Source: Epiperipatus broadwayi (taxonomy: Eukaryota > Onychophora > Udeonychophora > Euonychophora > Peripatidae). Taken from it: a DNA stretch of 64,000 bases. The stretch covers positions 4,556,023 to 4,620,022 of the forward strand of contig JAQFVV010000012.1 in assembly GCA_028023455.1 (NCBI GenBank). The letters are read 5' to 3'. The notes beneath the pieces were generated by a model. It worked only from the letters and a program-made list of their open reading frames with translations. It searched no databases and had not been told where the DNA came from. Made by a program: the position numbers and the translations under genes. This document shows positions 34,376-47,062 of this stretch, piece after piece (within the stretch, counting starts at the first letter, position 1; every line of letters begins with the position of its first letter).

Positions 34376-35512
34376 GGTATATAAATTATGCTTGTATTTA
34401 AATATATATATGTGTGTATGTGGGGTGTTTAAACTTTAGTTAAATATAACTCAATGTGTATGTAAACAGAGGGAGTAAATCATTTCCCTCTAGGCTATAA
34501 ATTAAAAACATTCTAAATATTGAAAAAAGAATCAAGAATAGAATGAATCATATGTGTGTTTAATATTACCAACAATCTAAACACTGTGCTAGTACAATTT
34601 ATTGATTATTAAACAAAATATATTTTTAAAAAATGTTTTTAAGGAAATATTTTTTTTTCTTATTTTAATGTTTTTTTTAATATGATGAATGTGGGTTTAT
34701 GATAAATCTATTAAATTATGTCTTAAAATCTGATATCTGTTTTATAATTTTTACACTACTTAAAAATATTTTAATGCTGTAAAAATTCTGATAGATAACA
34801 ATATGCAATCACTTTCAGGTAAAGTTGTGCATGATTATGTTGTGATTTTCTTTGCTAATACTGCAGTCAAGTTAATTAACTTTTATTTTTAAAAATAAAG
34901 CATATATGAATAAAATCAAAGTATCAAATGTAGTTTTTTGTTTTAAATAATTATTAACCAATTAGTTTATAAAAAGAATCAGAAATATTTAATAAATCAA
35001 TAAAAATATATTTGTTGTTATTCAAAATAGTTTGCATGAAAACAAGACTACAAAGAAGGAAAACTGTCATTTTTTTCATTATCAATAAAGACATTTGAGT
35101 TTTACTGATTGTCTATAAGATATCAGCCTCTTCAGATTTTTTTTAGTATATCAATAAAGATAGGATACAGAAGTAGATTTATAAAAACTTATGTAAATAT
35201 CATTTAAGATAATGTTAAAACAGTAATCTAAATTAGCAGAACTACCATGTTATTTCTGAAGTAAACAAGCCATGTTAATTAATAGAAATAAGTGCTGAAA
35301 GGTTAATGGAATTTTTTTGTGCTTTGCTACATAAATTTCATCTATGATGTAACTATGCTAACTATTAATTATAAATATATTAATGCAAACTGAAATCTTA
35401 CTGCTAAATAATAGTATTTGCCTGATATATTTTAAACTAAAAGGAGAACTATTTTCAATTTATCATTCCACATTTTGTAATGGTTGTTGATTAGACTATT
35501 ATACTTTATATA
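34376..35512. other. AT-rich intergenic DNA
   Basis: No feature recognised. Confidence 0.5.
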
Positions 35513-35514
35513 TA

Positions 35515-36973
35515 CACCTGGGTCTCATTTTATGCAGTAGATAGGTTCATCAGAAAATGTGCATAAAAGAAATCGCACAAAAATAGACTTAACTTACCTT
35601 GGAAAATAGGGGATATGTACTGTAATTTTCCAAAAATCGCATAAAAGCAAAGCAACAACGTAAAATTACTTTAAAATTCACATAAAAAAAATAAGAAAAT
35701 AAAATATGACTATTAAAAAATTTCAAATTTGAAAAAAATTGATACAAGACAAACTTTTTTTACTTTTTTTTATTAACTACAGTATTTAATTTTATTCAAA
35801 ACAATATATTTTTATGTGTAATTTACATTTTTTTCATACATGTATGGTATTTTATTATTATTGCTATTTGAGACATCAGGTTCATCATGATGTGATGTGA
35901 TGTGATGTGAAGTCCTGTAGCTTCTCCTTAAATGAAGTCAAGAGGAAATACAACTAAAACATTTTCCAATCACTGTTGATCCTTCCCATTTTGCTAAGCA
36001 ATCTAAAATTGAAATTTTTGTTTACAAAGAAATTCATTTTCTTGGATGTTTTTTTTTTCTCTGTTAGAGTAAACTAAAAGTTTAAAATAAAAACTTAGAT
36101 TTACGATAATAAAAAGACATTGACTCATCACTGTTGGGCAAAGTTTAATTAAAACTAACAATTAAAAATTAAATTCTTATTTTTGTCTTTAATTTTCAAT
36201 TTCGTTTACAAATCAAATTTCATCATTTTACATCACCTTAATTTCAGATCACATTGCATAATTTTTAAATTGTTAATTACAATTAAAAATCAGATGTTAA
36301 TTGTCAAATTTAATTTTGCCCGCCGCTGTTTACTCACCTTTTAAAAATAAACTTGTGACACTAAATGATTAATTGATTACGTACTCTTTTTTTTAAAAAG
36401 CAAAAATAGAACGTGATTTAAAATGCAAAAACAACAACATATGTATAGGCAACTATAATGTTTGAACAGATTTATATTATAATCGTGTAAAATTTATTAC
36501 TTGCGGACACTAAATGATTAATTAATTACGTGCTCTTTTTATAAAAAACAAAAATAGAATGTGATTTAAAATGCAAAAACAACAATAAACATAGTATTTT
36601 TCATCTATTACGTTTGAACAGATTTACATTATAGTCTTGTAAAATTCAATGTGTGTATATAAAATGGGGGAATTCTGATTATAAGTGAATTATGAACTTC
36701 TTTATTACATAAAATCTATTATTATAAAGCACTGAAAATATTAAAATTATTAGATGGAAGTCAAACTCCAATAATGCGCTATTACTTTAAATATGACATG
36801 AGTGCGTGAAATTTATAATATTTAAAGTAATAGTGCATTATCGGGGCTCGATTTCTGATTTAATAATTTTTATCGCATAAAAGAAAACCGCACACAAAGA
36901 TATTATGAAGAAACATGAATCGCATAACTTCAAAATCGCATTAAATAAATCTGCATAAAACGAGACCCAGGTG
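35515..36973. mobile_element. Tigger-like TIR element, copy 2 (inverted relative to copy 1)
   Basis: Terminal inverted repeats CACCTGGGTCTCATTTTATG and its complement are flanked by TA on both sides (35,513-35,514 and 36,974-36,975). The interior is colinear with copy 1 in the opposite direction. A block of about 150 bp (TACGTACTC / AAAATGCAAAAACAACAA / GTTTGAACAGATTTA) is duplicated in tandem at 36,355-36,650; copy 1 has it once. A LINE 3' tail sits inside at 35,884-35,945. No transposase is encoded. Confidence 0.85.
35884..35945 (-). repeat. Very short LINE 3' end nested in Tigger-like copy 2
   Basis: The minus strand reads GACTTCATTTAAGGAGAAGC then TGTGACTTC-like sequence and a (TCACATCA)n tail. 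It matches the last 50 bp of the LINE at 61,120-61,562 (GTTTAAGGAGAAGTCACAG and CATCACATCACAT). It is an extreme 5'-truncated insertion or a shared 3' module. Confidence 0.7.
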
Positions 36974-37430
36974 TATTGTAAATAAAAAGGGGGATTCATA
37001 GTTAAAGGATAGGCCAGGGGTTCATTTAGGAAGAAAAGGGATATTGTAAACTATATGAGCTCAGCTATACCAAAAAGATACTTCTAAAACTAAGGGGACA
37101 TCTGTGTATTCTATCTGCAATAATAACCTGTATATTTATACTTTACGTTTGTCTTCAATATAATAATATTAAATCGTGCTTTCACACTTCCAATGCAAAG
37201 CTATAACAACAAATTGAAAACTAAATTAAATGGCTGAGCACTTTCAAAAAGATGTACTTCTCATATTCATAGCCAGTTATGATCCTTTCTTTGGAATCAT
37301 TTGCCTGAATCTGATATGCAAATTATATGCAAAGGAATCACTAAGACCATCTTTTAGATATCACAAAAACATGCATCCTTACAATTACTGGCAAAAGAGT
37401 CCTCTGCTATAAAGTATGCTTCTTTTACTT

Positions 37431-37690
37431 TCACTTAATATCATGCCTCTCAGTACAAACTAATTTTGCAGATGTGGGTTCAAACACATGTCCCGACAAT
37501 TTTTGATGTTGACCAAAAATTGAAGTGCATTCTGGATCCGTATGTACCTTATTGTATCTATACTTGTGTTGTGATATCCTAGTAGCTATGGTGGCTCTCG
37601 TTTCACCATAGTATGATGCTTTGCATCCATTATGAGGGCATGACACTCTGTACACAGCCTGTGGGATCTGATCAAAAGCTATAGTGTCCT
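37431..37690 (-). pseudogene. PLE GIY-YIG endonuclease C-terminus, left arm
   Basis: In a 112-codon frame, residues 39-112 form the PLE-type endonuclease: VYRVSCPHNGCKASYYGET (the GIY-YIG equivalent is the YR-V and YYGET pair), conserved arginine in TIATRISQH (R64), then the H/C-rich segment. The first 38 residues run through the palindrome centre and are not native PLE sequence. The enzyme nicks target DNA to prime reverse transcription. The RT domain, which should precede it, is absent. Confidence 0.85.
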
Positions 37691-37734
37691 TAGGCTTATT
37701 AACAACACTAAGGACCCTATAGCTTCTGATCAGA

Positions 37735-37960
37735 CCCCACAGGCTATGTACAGAGTGGCATGCCCTCATAATGGATGCAAAGCATCATACTATGGTGAAA
37801 CGAGAGTCACCATAGCTACTAGGATATCACAACATAAGTATAGATACAACAAGACACATATGTATCCAGAATGCACTTCAATTTTTGCTCAACATCAAAA
37901 ATTGTCGGGACATGTGTTTGAACCACTGCAAAATTAGTTTGTACTGAGAGGCATGATATT
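37735..37960 (+). pseudogene. PLE GIY-YIG endonuclease C-terminus, right arm
   Basis: Mirror copy of the left arm: MYRVACPHNGCKASYYGET, R in TIATRISQH and GQHQKLSGHVFEP-type sequence. It stops early after VFEP by a frame change, then the 3' untranslated region runs to 38,250. About 500 bp of arm-to-arm identity shows that both halves arose from one source copy. Confidence 0.82.
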
Positions 37961-38250
37961 AAGTGAAAGGTAAAAAAAGCATACTTTATAGCAGAGGACT
38001 CTTTCACTATTAATCTTAAGGATGCATGTTTTGCAATATCTAAAAGATGGTCTTAGTGACTCATTTGCATAAAATTTGCATATCAGATTCAATTATATAA
38101 TGATTCCAAAGAAAGGATCATAACTGGCTATGAATATGAGAAGTACATCTTCTTGAAAGCGCTCAGCCATTTAATTTAGTCTTCAATTTGTTGTTATAGC
38201 TTTGCATTGGAAGTGTGAAAGCACGATTTAATATTATTATATCTGCAATA

Positions 38251-39329
38251 ATATGTAAGATGGTTATCAATCAGGAAAATATCTATTCAAGGAATGATAA
38301 TGAGATTAAAAAATGAAATAAATGATTAGAAGATTAAGAAATTAATGAAAAGCAATTAATAATTAACTGTTACAAATGAATGATGAATAAGCCTAAAGAA
38401 TAGAAGATGAAAATGAGGATTTATTAAGATAATGAAAAGTTAATTTTATAATGATATATGAATCAATAAAGGAGGAATAGAGTATGTTGATCAAATAAAT
38501 TGAAATGATGACAGATATAAAAGGAAATATAGACAAGGATGGATTATTACAACAATGATGATGATCATGAATACAATTATGAAATATTGGTTTGATGTTT
38601 TAAAGCATTGGATTTTTAATTTAAATATTCAAGGAATGAATGGGTTTAAATCTTTGGATGTATATTATATTAATCAATAAGAATAATAAGAAGAAGAGAC
38701 TCAGGTAATGTGTTCAAGATGAATTAAAAGCTAAAATTTAACAAGTAAAGTTGAACTTTCAAATTATTCATCAATGATTTCTCAGGATTCACATGAATTT
38801 TAGAATTCAACAATTTATAATGTATATCTGAATCCACAAGAGGGATTTTACTTCTATCCAGATACAGAAAATTTAAAATAAATCAGACAAAAATGAATTA
38901 TTAAAACAAATACATCTAACTCATTTTACTAAGTATAATATAGATAAGACACCAATTTTATGTAACTTAACAAATCTCCAATGGTTATGTAAATACAACA
39001 ATCATATTAATAATCAGGTAATCTAAAAAAATACTATGTAACATTTTGATCATAATTACAATGAGAAAATTAAAACAATAGCATCATCCAAGAATGATTT
39101 AGCTTTGACATCCTTGATAAACATGGCCAAGTTTAATGAATGATTATTTCCTATAAATTATTATAATAATATACTTTTAACATCAAATATTTTACTTTGA
39201 AGCTATCACTTTATTTATAAATAATTTTATTGAAAAACCATATGTAATAATGATACAATTGTAAATCAAAAATAATAGTTATCCATGTTAGTCAGGCAAC
39301 CAAATGTTCTGATGTGGTTACTGGTGTTG
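38251..39329. other. AT-rich intergenic DNA
   Basis: Purine-rich, with many GAAT/AATGA motifs. No gene or element was recognised. It probably includes the 3' end of the L1-type LINE, but no clear poly-A tail is visible. Confidence 0.4.
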
Positions 39330-39809
39330 TTAATCCAGATTAATAAGGCTCCACGTGTTGTCAAATAAAAATCTGGATGAGATTATTCTGTCCTTATGGC
39401 GAAATTCCTTTAGCTTGGAAATGAATGTGTCTTCAGGCTTGGGATGAGGAAAGGTAAACCTGTTGCGACATCTGGCCATCCAGATGGCATAAGTGAGAAA
39501 GGTTGAGAGTTTTGTGGTAACATAATACCTGGACAGGAAGCAGCATTTAATATTTAAGATTTTGTTCAGGGAAATGTGGCAGTGGTAAGTAATGAAAGTT
39601 CTGATTTTGTCATATGCTGGGCAATCATTTATCATATGATCAAAGGTTTCACAGGTTCTATGGCAGTTGTGACACATAGGATCTATATTCTTGAGGAATC
39701 TCCTGTAGTGCAGGAACCAGTTTGTCTGGAGTGAATTCAGGTTGATTTTTACAAGAAAGTCCAGGAACCTTGGCTCCAGATTGAGATGCTTGAAAATCCT
39801 GGTGACCAC
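39330..39809 (-). pseudogene. L1-type ORF2: C-terminal zinc-knuckle region
   Basis: A 159-codon frame with CHNCHRTCETFDHMINDCP, the C-x2-C ... ET-x2-H-x4-C pattern found at the C-terminus of L1/Tx1 ORF2. It is preceded by a 64-codon piece at 40,088-39,894. It ends ...WSLINLD at a TAA. It is probably nucleic-acid binding. Confidence 0.82.
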
Positions 39810-40112
39810 ATGATTGTTACCACCGAGGTAAGGAATGGTAGAGGTTTGTGTGAGAAATAGCAGGCCATGAGCATCCCAAATGGAGATTTTTTGTCAGAAT
39901 ACTAGGGTAGAGTGGCCTTTGTGAGCGAAAAGGTAGTCAAGTATCTGATTTAGCCAGTTTATCTTTGAAGGTGGAGGTCTGTCTGATGGAATGACTGGTT
40001 GTTCCGCTACAATCTGGGGAAATTTCTTTTGTAGGATGTGGATCAGAGAGTGGCACTTTTGGTAATATATAGAAAACGCTGCATGCAACGACTTACCATT
40101 ATTTTTACTATG

Positions 40113-41219
40113 TCACTGCATGCGTTCAATTCCTATGGCCGCTGTTTTACCATTCCACAACAGCCATGCACAGATTCGGTTGATTTTTGTATTGAAAATC
40201 TTTGTCATGTTAATTATGGGTAGATAGTAGCTAATCTTTGCCATTATCTTGATATTGAGGAGAGAGATTTTTCCTTGCAGTGATAAATAAACCTTGGCAA
40301 TGTTTTTAACTGTGTTGGTGGCGGCTTCAATGATGGAATTCTGTATTTGTATCGACATGGCTTGTGGTGACTTGTATATGGGAAACCCCAAAAAGTTTTG
40401 GGGGTCTGCTGAGAAAGGCGATGATATCTTCTTGCCGGTGTTGATTTTCCAGGCTGATGACTTGTTGAGGTTGAAGGAAAATTTGGAGGATTCAGAAAAT
40501 TTTTTGATTATTTGGATGAGAGGTTTTAGATATTTTTGGGAGGGTAAGGTGACGACATCATCTATGTAGGCAAATGCTTTACAGTGTTTTTTCAACTGGG
40601 GTATATATATTCCTGGAAGTTCTGCCTCAATCTGTTTAAGAAGGGGGTTTAAGTAGAGTATACATAGAAGACCGCTAAGTGGAGATCCTTGGGGTATGGA
40701 TTTTGAAGGAATAAAACCATCTGTAAAGAAACCATTCAGGGAAATGTGGACCAATCTGTTATTTAGTAGATTGTCCAATATCTGAATGATTTGAGTAGGA
40801 ATGTCTAGTGCTGAGAGGCAATTGAGCAGGATGTTGACATCTACTGAATTAAATGCTTCAGAGATGTCTAGCTGAATGGCAATGGGTTTGTATAGATTCT
40901 TGGATCTGATATGATCACAGAGAATTTTTACCTCCCTGATTGCAGAGAGTGTGGATGAGCCCTTCTTTGCGAATTGCAACTGGAATATGTTGTCCAGAAT
41001 AACATCTTGTATTTTCTCCTTGATCACACCTTCAATGACCTTTAACAGAATTGGGGGCATGGAGATTGGTCTTATGCTAGATAGAGCAGATGCATCCCGG
41101 TTTTTCTTAAGAAAGGGGACCATCACTATGGGATAAAGTTTGGGGATCGTTTTTTTGCTGTTTGCAAGATGGTTAATTAGTTTTAATACTATGGGAGCTG
41201 TGAAATTCTCAAGGTGCAT
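40113..41219 (-). pseudogene. L1-type ORF2: reverse transcriptase domain
   Basis: A 368-codon frame with RT motifs in order: SSIRPISMPPILLKVIEG (48-64), LDISEAFNSVD (D118), SIPQGSPLSGLLC (174-186), AYIDDVV with the catalytic YIDD at 218-221, NLNKSSAW, and LLNIKIMAKISYYLPI. The catalytic aspartates are intact. It would perform target-primed reverse transcription. The frame breaks on both sides (41,219 and 40,113) mark a dead copy. Confidence 0.92.
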
Positions 41220-41869
41220 AAGTATGAACTTTGGAATGCCATGTAGTCCTGGATGGATGTTGGACGGTAGGCATCCAAACGGTTTTTGATGTTTGATATT
41301 GTTGTTCCATGTTCATTGTTTTGTGATGTCTCATGCCACTGATTTGTGGGGTAGGTAACAGAGTTTGATAGCGGTTTTTGAAATATGACTCTATTTGAAT
41401 GAGCATTTTGTTGCCGGGGGTATGGCTACCACTGATGAGGAGGGACAAAGGAGTCTTTTGTTTCTTCCTTGCCTCCCAGAGCCCATCTGAGATAGCCATG
41501 TGTCCAGCATTGTTGGCCAGGTAAGTATAACCTAGCATTCTTTGTTGCTATTTCAGCAATCGCAGCTTGTTTCTGCTTGTACTGTGTTTTAAGTAATAGG
41601 AGGTTGTCTATAGTACCATCACTTGAGAAATTTTTAACCCTATGGTGTAGCAGATCAAGCTCATTCATAAGGGTTGTTGACCCTTTATGTTTTTTGGTGT
41701 GCTGTATGATTATGGTTTGGAGGATGCCTGTGAAGGCAAACCAGGCTTCCTCTGGATTTATGTTAAGAATGTCAATTTTTTCAAAGAGTATGTAGGCATC
41801 TGAGAAAACAGCTTCCGTATTGTAGTCTATGGGAGTGTAGGAGTCCAGATCTAGAGACGCTATCAGGGC

Positions 41870-42503
41870 AAGATGGTCTGAGAAGGGAACGGGTTGAAGC
41901 TTGGTTTCCATACCATAGTGCAGCTCTGAGGTGTAAAACATTAGGTCAATCAGTGTTCTAGAGCTCTTCGTATAGAATGAGTATGCATCGCAACCTCTGC
42001 CATTTATGAAACCCCTGGCTAAGAGATGAAGGTATTTCCATGTGAACACATCATATTGCAGGTTGAAGTCCCCCAAGAAAATTGTAGGGCCTGTGTTGTT
42101 TGCAGTGATGAGATTTATAGGTGTGTATTATTCTAGAATAGGTCAATGGGTTGTTCTGGCAGTATACGTATATTGCAATGAATTCACTAGATTGGCATAT
42201 AAGCTTGATTGCAATGAGATTGGCATCATGGTAAAGCACTTTATAGGAAGAAGGTGGTTTCCTGTTATTAATGATGATTCCTACCCCTCCAGCAGCTGAT
42301 GTATTAGTAGACAGAAGAGTGAAGCCCAGTTTTGAAAGTTTGAGAATTATGTGAGGGTTGGAGTTTAGGTGATATTTGGTCTCTCCTAAGAATAAAATAT
42401 GAGGAGATGTAAGATGCAAAAAATGCCTAATCACATATAAACGGTCAGTAGAATTAATTCCCCTGATGTTAAGACCAATGATTTGGCACTTGATCCTATC
42501 CAT
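41870..42503 (-). pseudogene. L1-type ORF2: AP endonuclease domain
   Basis: It starts MDRIKCQIIGLNIRGIN (N12) with catalytic E41 in LFLGETKY, then GGVGIIIN. It continues in another frame with GDFNLQYD (catalytic D and N), a TLIDLMFY motif, and FSDHLALIASL (catalytic D and H). These are the standard APE residues that nick target DNA. An in-frame stop lies a few codons before the start ATG, supporting this start. The frame shifts near 42,060. Confidence 0.88.
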
Positions 42504-45037
42504 AAAGATTTTTGCTACTTGGTTTTACCACCAGTGGAATCTTTGATTGAAGGTTGTAATGGTCCTTGTGATCACTGAATTTATGATCTGGCAAGGATGG
42601 CCTGTGGAAATCAGTTCGAAATAGCATTCGTACAGGATACCAATAATATTTATAATCAATAATCAGTGTGATAATATATACTCTATAATGTAAATATTTT
42701 GTAAAATTTTATTAATAAGATACTGAATTATAATAATAAAACTAATTCTATAAAGTAGTGATGATGATGTTGATGATGCCAATAACAATAATGTTGATAG
42801 TGTTTGGCAATAGCAATAAGGTGACCAACAATTTACTAAATTTCAAGACAAATTTATTTACAGCTAACATCTGCACACACACAAATTTATAATATATATA
42901 TACATACAAATAATTTCTCTTATAATGAATACAAAATTAACAAAAGAAGATCTATTTAGATCTGATCAGAATCAAAATCATAATACATCATTGTATTTTA
43001 ACAGCTTTATTATTTACATTTATTATCTAATTTTACACTTTCCTGTCATATTAAAATTTACCATCTCTCTATCTGTTATGTATAGGTTTCTTATGTTTTA
43101 TGCCAAATTAAAATAGAAATGTGATGATCATGAAGTTACAATTTAACTAATGGAAAACTGGTAAGCTGACATTATTTAACAAAGGCACAATTCAAAGATG
43201 ATGAATATTTTTAATATATCAATGGTTATTTCTATTTCATCATGTTTAAAAGATTAAGCAACTTTCTAACTTTACTAACTTTGGTAGATAGACTAAATTA
43301 GCAGTAGCATTGTAAATCTATGATTTCAAATATCCTACAATGAAATTTTTATGTAATATGGTTGAAAATTTTTATCTATGAGCAACTTAACTAATAACAG
43401 TAAACACTAAATATAGCATGTATGTTTTATATTACCTTAAGTCAATAATAAACTAGCAAAATAATATAGTATTATAAACTAATAAATACTTAACATTAAC
43501 AATATCATATTCAATATATTCATCCATTTGATAATGATGCAATTCTGATCTATCTGATAGTTTTACCACAACAACCTGTTAAACCATCGAGGAACTGAGA
43601 TGAAGTTTGATGCTCCAATACATCCAAAATACAATAATGATGAGCCAAGGTAGATTAGTAAGTAATCTAGACCATGGTAGGTGACAATATTTGGAATACC
43701 CATAAGGATATAGAGAGGAAGGGGTGGTTAATCCCTTCTTTGAAAATATACAAAATTATTTGGCAAAACAGTATAAGCCTTGATGAGCTCAAAGTCCATG
43801 GGCATCTACATGATTCACTCACAGTAATGACTTAATACTTCCATTCAGAGTCAAGAAATGTACATCCTAACATGAGATGGTCTGTATATAGAATTAATAA
43901 CAATCATAACAACATATTAGGTCCTGATCAGTCAACACAGCAACAGTCAAAATCCTAAAATGAACACTGTCTACATGATGAGTGTAAACACCAAACACAT
44001 GAAACTAATTATAGATTAATAAGTAGAAATTAAAATAGTGATTATTGACTCAAAAATAATTGATAATGAATAACAATTATCGGTAATATATTAGTTACAT
44101 AATGCAATATATCGTAAATACTTGTTATGACCAAATTCAATAAACATACTTTGTCAATTGCAGCTTTACCAGTTAAACAAACAAAAAAATAAAATAGAAT
44201 TAAATAATAAATTTTATAAATAATCTTAGCTATTTATCTTTCTTTTGGTCAGTTTCAACTTAATTATATACTTTTAGATACCCAGTACTTTGGATTCTTT
44301 ATTTTATTAGCAAGTCGACTGCTTAGCACCTATAAATACCAAATACACACAAGATTATAATAAAATACATAATAGTAAAAAATTATTAAACAATATTTCT
44401 TCATATGACTTCAATAAAGAAAAGAAAACTTGAATTTCACACTTTTATCTGCAGAATTATTCTTGAGGCCTTTATAATTTTCTTTACTTTAAAACAATTA
44501 CCATAAACACTTTAATGATTCTTATTACTTCTCCATAAATGATATGGTTAAATTATTTATTCCTTCCTGTGGATACACCAATTGAATCACAGAAAATTGT
44601 CAACATCCACTTTCAACATCAAATATCTGAAGTGCATTGAAAGCTCTTCTAAGTAATCATGAATATATTTTTATTGTTTATCATAAGTATTTGAAGTAAT
44701 TATTTTGAATATATTTTAATGTCTGTCAAAAATCTTGGATGTTCCACAATGATTAATCAAATATTACCAGTTATAGAGGAATTGTTAACATCATTTAAAC
44801 TGGTTATGATTTTAAAAAAAAAATTAGGACAAAATGCAAACATTGAAGATTACCACTGGTCTTAAAATACTATTGCTGTTTACAGTTATGTAATTCTGAA
44901 TTGCAATTTAAATAGTCTGTAAATAATATTTTGTACTTTTACTTTTATAAAATTAGTACTATAATGAATTACCAATCTTGAATTAAAGTAAACTAAAAGA
45001 TAATATTGGCAGATAATGTTTTTTTTCATATGTCAAT
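42504..45037. other. Intergenic DNA upstream of the LINE
   Basis: 42,504-42,650 may be the LINE 5' untranslated region. 43,560-43,870 is less AT-rich with no recognised frame. The rest is AT-rich and featureless. Confidence 0.4.
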
Positions 45038-45115
45038 TGTGTTGACCGGGAAGCAAACTCGGGCCAGCTGTTTGGAGGGCAGCTATGCTAACCATTAAGC
45101 CACCAACACTTGACA
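45038..45115 (-). repeat. tRNA-derived SINE-like element, type 2
   Basis: The minus strand has an A box TGGCTTAATGG that fits the pol III consensus. A decayed B box (AGTTTGCTTCC) lies about 40 nt downstream. It is followed by ATTGACATATG and an A-run. It differs from the type 1 SINEs but shares their GTTGGTGG and CTTCCCGG blocks. Confidence 0.65.
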
Positions 45116-46554
45116 AATGTTATTTTTTTAAGAACTTCAACAATTCCACTACAATTAAGTAATATTTATATACAGTTTTTGTGTAAATTCAGGTAATTTA
45201 GAACTTTTCATATTAATAATTTAGATAAAAGTAATTTCTAATAACTCCATTCATTATGTATTGAATTTAAACTTACATGAGTCACTATTACAAATTTGAA
45301 TATAATTAATACTTTTAATTATTTCCTTTGCATTCAACATGTTCATTAGAAGTCAATAGCAGATATACTTAACTTAAAATAGCATTACGTTTTAATAAAG
45401 GTATTCTTATAACTTTCCAAGAAAAATTATTTTAGTAATTAAAATTATATGAATTTTAATAGAGTCCGCAAATAATTTTCTCCTTGTATGAAAAGTTCCA
45501 AAATTTATTTCTATGTTAACTTCAAAATTAGGATACCAACATTTATGATTTATTTTATGGTTTTTATAATTAGCATAATTATAAAGTAATTTTGGAAATT
45601 TACTACTAATAAATTACTTGAACTGCTTCTGGTGATACTTAATCTTAGTAGCCATTTTGCTTCCTGCAAGCTTGGGCTTATTAGTGAATTTAAGCTTTCA
45701 CACTATTAGTCTAGAATCCTAATGCTTCCTTTTCATGGATGAGGTCAGTTGAGTTCTGAATCCATGTTTAATAAAGTAACTGTAATAAACACTTTATACA
45801 TTTTTTATAGAAAATAATACATTTTAAATAAATTTATACACTTGAAATAATGGATAGGTTCTCTTAATAGTTGAAAAGATCTTTATTAATTTGAGTTTAT
45901 CCCCTTGTTGACTTTAATTAATTTCCCTATCTAAGTTTTTGCAGGCTAATTTATAGGCTTTTTAATTAAGGACTGATTGCAAATCATTGGAAATATTTGC
46001 TAAAAATATCAAATCTTCACCTTTTCACCTTGAGCATAATTAATTGAAATCTTTATTAATAAATTAGAATGCAGTAATATATATATATATATATATATAA
46101 AACTACTAATTACTAATTACATTGTTTAGTTTAAAATAATTCTTGTTTTAAGTTTTTAAAATTATTGCCTAACTGTAAAATATTAAAATAATTGTATTAT
46201 TTAAAATTATATTAAACTATATTATATTAATATCTTAATTGTAAATGTTAAACTACTTTATCTGTCAAGTCATAAGTGAGTATGCCCACACACAACTTGG
46301 CAGAGAAATGAAATAATAGTTAAACAATCTGATTATTTATTGACTTACAGAAAGAAAATTATTATGTTTTCCTGTCCTCATCTAATAAATTTAATAAACA
46401 TCAGAACCCAACACTGATTCAAACAACTAATTTTAACAATTAATATTACTGTTTGAGGGAATTTAAAATTTTAATTCACTCTTTGTTAAAACAAGACTTG
46501 ATTAAGATCAAGCCTGACAATAAGATTACAGTATATATTTGTGAGATAATATTA
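45116..46554. other. AT-rich intergenic DNA
   Basis: Holds a TA microsatellite at 46,078-46,100. Nothing else was recognised. Confidence 0.5.
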
Positions 46555-47062
46555 ATTAAATAGAGAAACAGTTTAACTTTTGATGTTACTAAGAAACTAT
46601 CAATTACCACAAATTAACAATTCTTGAGGCAAAGCAAGTTTTTCTCATAATAGCCCTTTTGTTGGGGATCTTTAAAACAAAAGGGGTCCTCTTTTACTTT
46701 AAACCCTTAAACACAGAAAGCTATTTATTATACATGTGTGAATGTGAAATAAATAGATTTCTGGGCTCAAATCCATATAAAACTGGAGTTTTTTTTTTTT
46801 TAAGTGTCATAGCATCAGCCGGGACGCGAACCCGCAACCCGGGCAACTGCCTGCAAGTGCAAGGCAGTCGTGCTGACCTCTCGACCACCAATGCAAGACA
46901 TATAAAACTGGAGTTTAAAGTAAAAGAAGACTCCTTTTGCTTTAAAGACCCCCAACAAAAAAGCTGTCATGCGATAAACTTGCTTTGCCTCGGGAATTGT
47001 TAATTAGTGGTAATTGATAGTTTTTTAATAACATGAAAAGTTAAAGTGTTTCTCTATTTAAT
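46555..47062. mobile_element. Foldback (MITE-like) element with nested SINE
   Basis: Arms 46,555-46,712 and about 46,912-47,062 are inverted repeats starting ATTAAATAGAGAAAC. They share CTATCAATTACCAC, GGCAAAGCAAGTTT and TGTTGGGG. The arms are about 150 bp with scattered mismatches. The loop holds a precisely inserted SINE. No coding sequence is present. The outer target duplication is unclear. Confidence 0.8.
46792..46898 (-). mobile_element. tRNA-derived SINE, type 1, with 18-bp target-site duplication
   Basis: The direct repeat CATATAAAACTGGAGTTT flanks it (46,774-46,791 and 46,899-46,916). The minus strand starts near GGTGGTCGAGAGGTCAGCA, an exact fit to the pol III A-box pattern in TGGTCGAGAGG. 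It has a B box GGTTCGCGTCC one base off consensus, then ATGCTATGACAC and an A-tail. A clean, young-looking LINE-mobilised insertion. Confidence 0.9.

Larger units (their letters stand above)
37150..38250. mobile_element. Penelope-like element 3' end as a near-perfect palindrome
   Basis: Arms 37,150-37,693 and 37,708-38,250 are inverted copies of one PLE end, joined through a 14-nt spacer (37,694-37,707). Each arm holds the GIY-YIG endonuclease segment and the 3' untranslated region ending in TTGGAAGTGTGAAAGCACG. Arm divergence is small. PLEs are known to insert as partial inverted or tandem copies. Confidence 0.85.
39330..42503 (-). mobile_element. L1-type non-LTR retrotransposon, ORF2 nearly full length
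   Basis: In order on the minus strand: AP endonuclease (42,503-41,870), linker, reverse transcriptase (41,219-40,113), and a C-terminal zinc-knuckle region (39,809-39,330). Total about 3.17 kb, near 1,050 codons, against roughly 1,200-1,300 for L1 ORF2. Five or so frame changes and stops split it. No ORF1 was found upstream to 43.7 kb. The APE domain, YIDD active site and C-terminal CxxC-H-C pattern place it in the L1/Tx1 group. Confidence 0.88.

Noticed and set aside
46659-47003. 114-codon open frame
   Set aside because: It crosses the foldback arm and the nested SINE, so it is a chance frame over two repeats.
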